Positions 39,044 to 43,509 of a DNA stretch of 43,509 bases are shown here, in pieces (position 1 is the first letter of the stretch; the number at the start of each line of letters is the position of its first letter). Position numbers and translations under genes: made by a program. This DNA is from Streptomyces sp. CB01635. Its GTDB lineage: Bacteria; Actinomycetota; Actinomycetes; Streptomycetales; Streptomycetaceae. The notes beneath the pieces are model-generated. The model saw nothing but the letters and a program-made list of their open reading frames with translations, did no database searches and was not told where the DNA came from. Location of the stretch: positions 1 to 43,509 of the forward strand of contig NZ_NNBL01000026.1 of assembly GCF_002803065.1 (NCBI RefSeq). The letters are read 5' to 3'.

Positions 39044-40243
39044 GTGACCGAGAAGGCCGACCTTCAGACCGTCCTCGACCGTGCCGCCGCGGGTGGACGC
39101 ATCACCCCCGAAGAGGCGCTCGACCTCTACCGCGACGCCCCCCTGCACGCGCTCGGCGCGGCCGCCGACGCCATCAGGCGCCGCCGCTACGCCGGCACCG
39201 AGCACATCGCGACGTACATCATCGAGCGGAACATCAACTACACGAACGTCTGCGTGACGGCGTGCAAGTTCTGCGCCTTCTACGCCGCGCCCAAGGACAC
39301 CGCCAAGGGCTGGACGCGCGACCTCGACGACATCCTGCGCCGCTGCGCCGAGACCGTCGAACTCGGCGGCACCCAGATCATGTTCCAGGGCGGCCACCAC
39401 CCGGACTACGGCGTCGAGTACTACGAGAAGCACTTCTCCGCCATCAAGCAGGCGTACCCGCAGCTGGTCATCCACTCCCTCGGCGCGTCCGAGGTCGAGC
39501 ACATGGCCCGTATCTCCAAGGTCTCCGTGGAGGAGGCCATCGAGCGGATCCACGCGGCCGGCCTCGACTCCTTCGCGGGCGCCGGCGCCGAGCTCCTCCC
39601 GGCCCGCCCCCGCAAGGCGATCGCCCCGCTGAAGGAGTCCGGCGAGCGCTGGCTGGAGATCATGGAGGCGGCCCACCGCCTCGGCGTCGAGTCGACGTCC
39701 ACGATGCTGATGGGCACCGGCGAGACCAACGCCGAGCGCATCGAGCACCTGAGCATGATCCGCGACGTACAGGACCGCACGGGCGGCTTCCGCGCGTTCA
39801 TCCCGTACACGTACCAGCCGGAGAACAACCACCTGAAGGGCCGCACGCAGGCGACGCTCTTCGAGTACCTGCGGATGATCGCCATCGCGCGGATCTTCCT
39901 CGACAACGTGGCCCACATCCAGGGCTCCTGGCTGACCACCGGCAAGGAGGTCGGCCAGCTGTCGCTGCACTACGGCGCCGACGACCTCGGTTCGATCATG
40001 CTGGAGGAGAACGTCGTCTCCTCGGCCGGTGCCAAGCACCGCTCGAACCGCCTGGAGATCATCGACCTCATCCGCAAGGCGGGCCGCGTCCCCGCGCAGC
40101 GCGCCACGACGTACGAGCACCTCGTCGTGCACGACGACCCGGCGAACGACCCGGTCGACGACCGCGTCCAGTCGCACATCTCGTCCACCGCGATCGAGGG
40201 CGGCACGGCGCACCCCGAGCTGAAGCTCGTCTCCACCAACTGA
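39044..40243 (+). CDS. mqnC: Cyclic dehypoxanthinyl futalosine synthase (radical SAM)
   Basis: A 399-residue radical SAM enzyme that cyclises dehypoxanthine futalosine, the fourth step of the futalosine pathway. The [4Fe-4S] motif CVTACKFC (Cys70, 74, 77) follows ATYIIERNINYTNV. GGTQIMFQGGHHPDYGVEYYE, TSTMLMGTGETNAERIEHL and FIPYTYQPENNHLKG are characteristic. It is a paralogue of MqnE at 20797 (shared architecture), but the FxxY/QGGHHP segment separates the two. GTG 39044 has AAAGGGA 5 nt upstream; an upstream ATG would add unconserved residues. The next gene begins 7 nt after the stop. Confidence 0.96.
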   Translation: MTEKADLQTVLDRAAAGGRITPEEALDLYRDAPLHALGAAADAIRRRRYAGTEHIATYIIERNINYTNVCVTACKFCAFYAAPKDTAKGWTRDLDDILRRCAETVELGGTQIMFQGGHHPDYGVEYYEKHFSAIKQAYPQLVIHSLGASEVEHMARISKVSVEEAIERIHAAGLDSFAGAGAELLPARPRKAIAPLKESGERWLEIMEAAHRLGVESTSTMLMGTGETNAERIEHLSMIRDVQDRTGGFRAFIPYTYQPENNHLKGRTQATLFEYLRMIAIARIFLDNVAHIQGSWLTTGKEVGQLSLHYGADDLGSIMLEENVVSSAGAKHRSNRLEIIDLIRKAGRVPAQRATTYEHLVVHDDPANDPVDDRVQSHISSTAIEGGTAHPELKLVSTN

Positions 40244-40250
40244 GGCCCTT

Positions 40251-40850
40251 TTGCTGACGATTCACGTGGCCGAGGCCTCGCCCGAGGCCGCGGTCCTGGT
40301 CGACGGCGCGTCCGTCGCCGCCCTCGGCCCGTACGAGGACCTCGCCGCCGTCCGCCCGCAGGCGCGGGTGCGACGGTGGCCCGGCATCCTCACGCCCGGC
40401 CTGCTCAACCCGTACGGGCCCGAGATCCTCGAAGGCACGTACCACCCGGACCCGCGCGAGGCCGACGAGTTCGGCACGCGGCCGGTCGTCGGGGAGCGCG
40501 CGCGGGAGATCTTCCGCGCCGATCCGTCCCGGGTCGGGGCCAGCGCGCGGCGCGGCATCCAGCAGCTGTTCGCCCACGGCACGGTCGCCGTGGCCGGGGA
40601 GCTGCGCTCGCGCGCGGTGGTGGACGCGGTGCGCAGGGCCGGGCTCGCGCTCGGGCAGCGCCCGCCGAACCAGCCGGGGCCGGTGTCCTTCTCGCCGGCG
40701 CCGCTCGTCCTGCTGCCGCCGCTGACCGTGGGCGGACCGGCCAGGTTCGCCGTGTTCGACGTGCCGGACCGCGCCTCGCTCGTGCGGCTCGGCCCGGCCA
40801 GCTGTGTGGCCACGGTCATCGAAGGGCGCCTGGTGTACCGGCGCCGCTGA
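40251..40850 (+). CDS. Lone amidohydrolase-like composite domain protein
   Basis: A 199-residue protein read from TTG 40251 with GAGG 7 nt upstream, 7 nt after mqnC. It begins LLTIHVAEASPEAAVLVDGASVAALGPYEDL and continues VRRWPGILTPGLLNPYGPEILE, which matches the N-terminal small beta-sandwich of imidazolonepropionase-like amidohydrolases. Its end (TVGGPARFAVFDVP...SCVATVIEGRLVYRRR) matches the C-terminal strand pair of the same domain. The TIM barrel between them is almost entirely missing, with no HxH or other metal ligands. It cannot be a normal hydrolase. Its location between mqnC and menG suggests a structural or accessory link with menaquinone synthesis, which is unproven. Confidence 0.8.
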   Translation: MLTIHVAEASPEAAVLVDGASVAALGPYEDLAAVRPQARVRRWPGILTPGLLNPYGPEILEGTYHPDPREADEFGTRPVVGERAREIFRADPSRVGASARRGIQQLFAHGTVAVAGELRSRAVVDAVRRAGLALGQRPPNQPGPVSFSPAPLVLLPPLTVGGPARFAVFDVPDRASLVRLGPASCVATVIEGRLVYRRR

Positions 40851-40884
40851 CGCCTGCCCGGGGGCGTACTGCCACAATGGACGC

Positions 40885-41574
40885 GTGACCCGCGCATCCC
40901 TGGACAAGCAGCCGCACGAAGTCGCTTCGATGTTCGACGACGTGGCGGACCGGTACGACCTCACCAACGACGTGCTCTCGCTCGGCCAGGCCCGGCTGTG
41001 GCGCAAGGAGGTCGCGAAGGCAGTCGACGCGCGGCCCGCGCAGAAGGTCCTCGACCTCGCGGCCGGTACGGCGACTTCCTCGCAGCCGTTCGCGCAGGCC
41101 GGCGCGTACGTCGTGCCCTGCGACTTCTCGATCGGGATGCTCCAGGTCGGCAAGAAGCGGCACCCGTGGATGCCGTTCACCGCGGGCGATGCGACGAAGC
41201 TGCCGTTCAAGGACGACACGTTCGACGCCGTGACCATCTCCTTCGGCCTCAGGAACGTGCAGGACACGGACACGGCGCTGCGCGAGCTGTACCGGGTGAC
41301 GAAGCCCGGCGGGCGCGTGGTGATCTGCGAGTTCTCGCAGCCGACGTGGGCGCCGTTCCGCACCCTGTACACCGAGTACCTGATGCGCGCCCTGCCTCCG
41401 GTGGCCCGCGCCGTGTCCTCGAACCCGGACGCGTACGTCTACCTCGCCGAGTCGATCCGCAGCTGGCCCGACCAGCCCGCGCTCGCGGCCCGCCTCCAGA
41501 AGGCCGGCTGGTCGGACGTGGCGTGGCGCAACCTGACCGGTGGTGTCGTGGCGCTGCACCGGGGCGTCAAGTAG
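40885..41574 (+). CDS. menG: Demethylmenaquinone C-methyltransferase
   Basis: A 229-residue class I SAM methyltransferase of the UbiE/MenG family that methylates demethylmenaquinone to menaquinone, the last step. The family motif MFDDVADRYDLTNDVLSLGQARLWR starts the protein. SAM motif I is VLDLAAGTATSS, and SFGLRNVQDTDTALRELYRVTKPGGRVVICEFSQP is the UbiE signature region. GTG 40885 was chosen because CACAAT lies 6 nt upstream and no ribosome binding site is visible, suggesting a leaderless transcript in addition to readthrough from mqnC. The gap to the previous stop is 34 nt. Confidence 0.96.
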   Translation: MTRASLDKQPHEVASMFDDVADRYDLTNDVLSLGQARLWRKEVAKAVDARPAQKVLDLAAGTATSSQPFAQAGAYVVPCDFSIGMLQVGKKRHPWMPFTAGDATKLPFKDDTFDAVTISFGLRNVQDTDTALRELYRVTKPGGRVVICEFSQPTWAPFRTLYTEYLMRALPPVARAVSSNPDAYVYLAESIRSWPDQPALAARLQKAGWSDVAWRNLTGGVVALHRGVK

Positions 41575-41637
41575 CCGGTCCTTTGAGCAGCGGGCCTTCA
41601 AGTCCCGTTCGGTGCCCGTCCGTTGTGCCGATTCCCC

Positions 41638-41709
41638 GTCACGGGGAACCGGTCACCGGGAAAGATGTGTCCGTTGAGTACGTGGTGACTGCCGGTCACC
41701 CTTGGTGAC
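41638..41709 (+). promoter_or_regulatory. GTCACC/GGTGAC half-site array upstream of the zinc-ribbon gene
   Basis: GTCACC or GGTGAC occurs at 41652, 41684, 41695 and 41704, with a near copy GTCACG at 41638 inside the hairpin TTCCCCGTCACGGGGAA. Neighbouring units form palindromes: CCGGTCACCGG, GGTGAC-N4-GGTCACC and GTCACC-CTT-GGTGAC. The array ends 34 bp before the ATG at 41743. It could be an operator; the hairpin nearer menG may act as its terminator. Confidence 0.5.
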
Positions 41710-41742
41710 GGTACGACTTTCCCGGATGACGGAGCACTTCCC

Positions 41743-43509
41743 ATGGCGTCGTTCTGCCCGCACTGCGGAGCCCAGGCTCCCGACGAGGCCCGCTTCTGCA
41801 TGAAGTGCGGGCGGGAACGAACGCCGGAGCGCGAGCCCGATGTTCAGGTTCCGTCGGCGCCTCCCGCCGCACCCTTCGGTCAGCCCGGTCAGCCGCCTGT
41901 TCCGCCGCTCGCGCCGCCCGCCGCCCCGCCACCGCCCGCGTTCGCCCCCGGCGGGCCCTCGCCCGTCGCCGCCTTCCTCGGGCGTGCCTTCCGCGGCGAC
42001 TGGGCCGGCTCGGCGCAGGCCGCGCTGTGGCCCGTCGGACTCCTGGTGATCGCCGCTGTCGCCCTCGCCGTCCCCTCGTACGGGCAGGGCAGTGACGTCG
42101 TCGTCGGGTTCGGCGACCGCATGCGGATCTCGCTCGCGTTGCTGCTCCAGTCGCTCGGCGGCGGCTTCGAGGTGTCGGCCTCCTCAGGCTCCTCGCCCTT
42201 CGGCGGCGGGGACTCGCCGTTCGGCTCCGGGGGCGGTGGCATGGGGGCGGAGCTCAGCGGTGGCGCCGCGCTCTCCCTCGTCCCTCTCACCGTCACCGCC
42301 CTGTGGATCCTGGCGCTCTGGATCGGCGTACGCGTCCTGCGCTCGCGCCTCCGGGCCCGCGCGGCCGTCCCCGACGGTCACCCCACGCCCGTCCCCGGCA
42401 CGCCCGGGCTCGAAGCCGCCCTGCGCGTCGCCCTGTTGGTGACCGTCGGCGTCCTCGTGCTCGGCCTGTTCGCGCAGCCCTCGGTCCAGGGCGTGCGGAT
42501 CTCGTCGTCGCCGGTGCTCGCCGCGCTCGGGGCGCTCCTCATCTCGCTCACCGTCGCCGCCGGAATGCTGCACCGGGACGACCTGGCCCAGTGGCTCGCC
42601 GCACGGCCGGGGGCGCCGGCGCTGGTGCGGGCCATCGGAACGGCGCTGCGCGCGCTCGCCGTCGTCCTCGTGATCTGCTCGGTCGCCGCCTTCATCGGCA
42701 TCGCCCAGATCGACGGCCTGGGCGACGTCTCCGACGTGTCCGACCTGGGCCGGGCCGACCTGTCGCCGCTGGTCCTCGCCCTGCTCGTGCTGCCGAACCT
42801 CGGCGCCATGGCGCTCGGCCTCGGCTGGGGCGCGCCCATCTCCTTCGAGGCGGGCGGCAGTTCGACGTACGGGGGCGGCTACCAGCACCAGTCGTTCGGC
42901 CTCTCCGAGCTCGGCGACGCCACCAACGCCTGGGCGGTCGTGGGGGCGCTGGCCCTCGGCGCCGTCTGCGCGCTGACCGTGGGCGTGATGGCCGCGCGCA
43001 GGTCGGCCGACCGTCGTGAACAGCTCCTTTCTGCCGGGATCTTCCTCGGTCTCTTCCTGCTGCTCGGCGCGCTCGGCGGCCTCGGGGTGCGGGCCACCGG
43101 GGCCGCGTCCGACCTCGGCGGCAGCGGCACGGGCAGCGCCGGCGTGGGCCTCGGCATGGCGGAGGCGCTCCTGTTCGGGCTGCTGTGGGTGTTCGCGGCG
43201 GCGTTCCTCGCGCCGTATCTGATGCAGATGGCGGGGGCGCGGACCGGGATCGTGCCGGAACCGCAGGTGCCGCCGGGGGCGTTCGGGTCCGCGCGGGGTG
43301 TCCCGGCGCCGGCGACTGCCATGCCGGAAGCGCCCGCCGAGCCGCCCGCCGCCAGCGAGCCGCCCGCCCCCATCGACCCGCCGAGCCCCGCCGTCGCGGC
43401 CGCCCTGCCGACTTCGCCATCGACCTGGAGACCACACCCGCGGGACACGGCTGGATGTATCCGACCGACGGCCTGCTGGTGCAAGGCAACCACTACCAGG
43501 CAGGCGTCC
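41743..43509 (+). CDS. Zinc-ribbon multi-helix membrane protein (partial, frameshift near end)
   Basis: Reading from ATG 41743 (GGAG 8 nt upstream), a frame stays open to the window edge. The N-terminus MASFCPHCGAQAPDEARFCMKCG is a CxxC-x15-CxxC zinc ribbon, followed by a Pro-rich linker, then seven or so hydrophobic helices between about residues 85 and 510, with Gly-rich extracellular loops. It resembles hydrophobic zinc-ribbon proteins of unknown function common in Streptomyces. After about 43405 the frame becomes poor (AGA, CGA, TGT codons), while the next frame reads ADFAIDLETTPAGHGWMYPTDG with normal codon use. One missing C in the run at 43403-43405 would explain it. The gene continues past the right edge. 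Confidence 0.78.
   Translation, partial: MASFCPHCGAQAPDEARFCMKCGRERTPEREPDVQVPSAPPAAPFGQPGQPPVPPLAPPAAPPPPAFAPGGPSPVAAFLGRAFRGDWAGSAQAALWPVGLLVIAAVALAVPSYGQGSDVVVGFGDRMRISLALLLQSLGGGFEVSASSGSSPFGGGDSPFGSGGGGMGAELSGGAALSLVPLTVTALWILALWIGVRVLRSRLRARAAVPDGHPTPVPGTPGLEAALRVALLVTVGVLVLGLFAQPSVQGVRISSSPVLAALGALLISLTVAAGMLHRDDLAQWLAARPGAPALVRAIGTALRALAVVLVICSVAAFIGIAQIDGLGDVSDVSDLGRADLSPLVLALLVLPNLGAMALGLGWGAPISFEAGGSSTYGGGYQHQSFGLSELGDATNAWAVVGALALGAVCALTVGVMAARRSADRREQLLSAGIFLGLFLLLGALGGLGVRATGAASDLGGSGTGSAGVGLGMAEALLFGLLWVFAAAFLAPYLMQMAGARTGIVPEPQVPPGAFGSARGVPAPATAMPEAPAEPPAASEPPAPIDPPSPAVAAALPTSPSTWRPHPRDTAGCIRPTACWCKATTTRQAS

Noticed and set aside
42184..43437. A 417-codon minus-strand frame opposite the zinc-ribbon gene
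   Set aside because: It is highly charged repetitive text without domains, while the plus strand encodes a clear zinc ribbon and membrane helices.
1..43509. tRNA genes, prophage, integrase or insertion-sequence remnants
   Set aside because: No cloverleaf-like tRNA core, transposase or integrase motif or flanking duplication was recognised on either strand when reading by eye; gene content is core-like throughout.

Overview
The window reads as chromosomal core DNA of a Streptomyces or a very close actinomycete. GC content is very high, codons end in G or C, GTG and TTG starts are common, several genes look leaderless (a TAnnnT-type -10 box 6-7 nt before the start codon), and operons are tightly packed with GTGA/ATGA stop-start overlaps. 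No tRNA, rRNA, CRISPR array, insertion sequence, prophage or attachment site was seen. From memory, the gene order resembles the S. coelicolor region around SCO4467-SCO4557 in condensed form.

Layout, left to right. 1-4543: a partial unknown gene and a family 4 glycosyltransferase (minus strand), a two-component system (OmpR-type regulator plus HAMP histidine kinase), and a hypothetical protein. 4827-12601: hemL and a histidine phosphatase, a Tat-type lipoprotein related to polysaccharide deacetylases, then a System II cytochrome c maturation operon (ResA/TlpA-like redoxin, CcdA, ResB, CcsB). 12684-14815: an ECF sigma-factor gene broken by a one-base frameshift, its overlapping CU044_5270-like membrane partner, and an SRPBCC protein. 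14803-16804: a 16-bp tandem repeat between convergent genes, a 2-oxoglutarate/Fe(II) oxygenase, a zinc deaminase and a small PLDc_N-type membrane protein. 16894-21966: late futalosine menaquinone genes (mqnL/UbiD-like, mqnP/UbiA-like, mqnM/UbiX-like), a 43-residue basic protein, an Lrp/AsnC regulator and mqnE. 22057-25486: a GNAT acetyltransferase, a DUF4229-like membrane protein, a Cys-containing leader peptide upstream of a DAACS symporter, and a TetR regulator. 25466-33470: a MaoC dehydratase plus long FabG pair behind a four-half-site operator, an XRE/MmyB-type regulator opposite an MFS exporter, an orphan NB-ARC-like ATPase, and AzlC/AzlD facing an XRE-cupin regulator across a paired operator. 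33592-43509: a cold-shock gene with a long 5' leader, mqnA, a Ser/Thr kinase, two unknown proteins, an A24 prepilin peptidase, mqnC, a lone amidohydrolase-like domain, menG/ubiE, and a zinc-ribbon membrane protein cut by the right edge.

The main theme is respiration. Haem (hemL), cytochrome c assembly (redoxin-ccdA-resB-ccsB) and seven menaquinone steps or step candidates (mqnA, mqnE, mqnC, mqnL, mqnP, mqnM, menG) lie within 43 kb. mqnB, mqnD and the aminofutalosine deaminase are not here and must be elsewhere. mqnM supplies prenylated FMN to mqnL, mqnP attaches the isoprenoid chain, and menG does the final C-methylation.

No wholly new multi-gene system is evident. The most informative unexplained signals are regulatory or vestigial: a Cys-codon leader before a symporter; two matching 19-bp operators at azlC/XRE-cupin; an AGTAA/TTACT array over the fabG promoter; a GGTGAC array before the zinc-ribbon gene; TTGCAG repeats in the cold-shock leader; the barrel-less amidohydrolase-like protein between mqnC and menG; and two apparent single-base losses in coding sequence.
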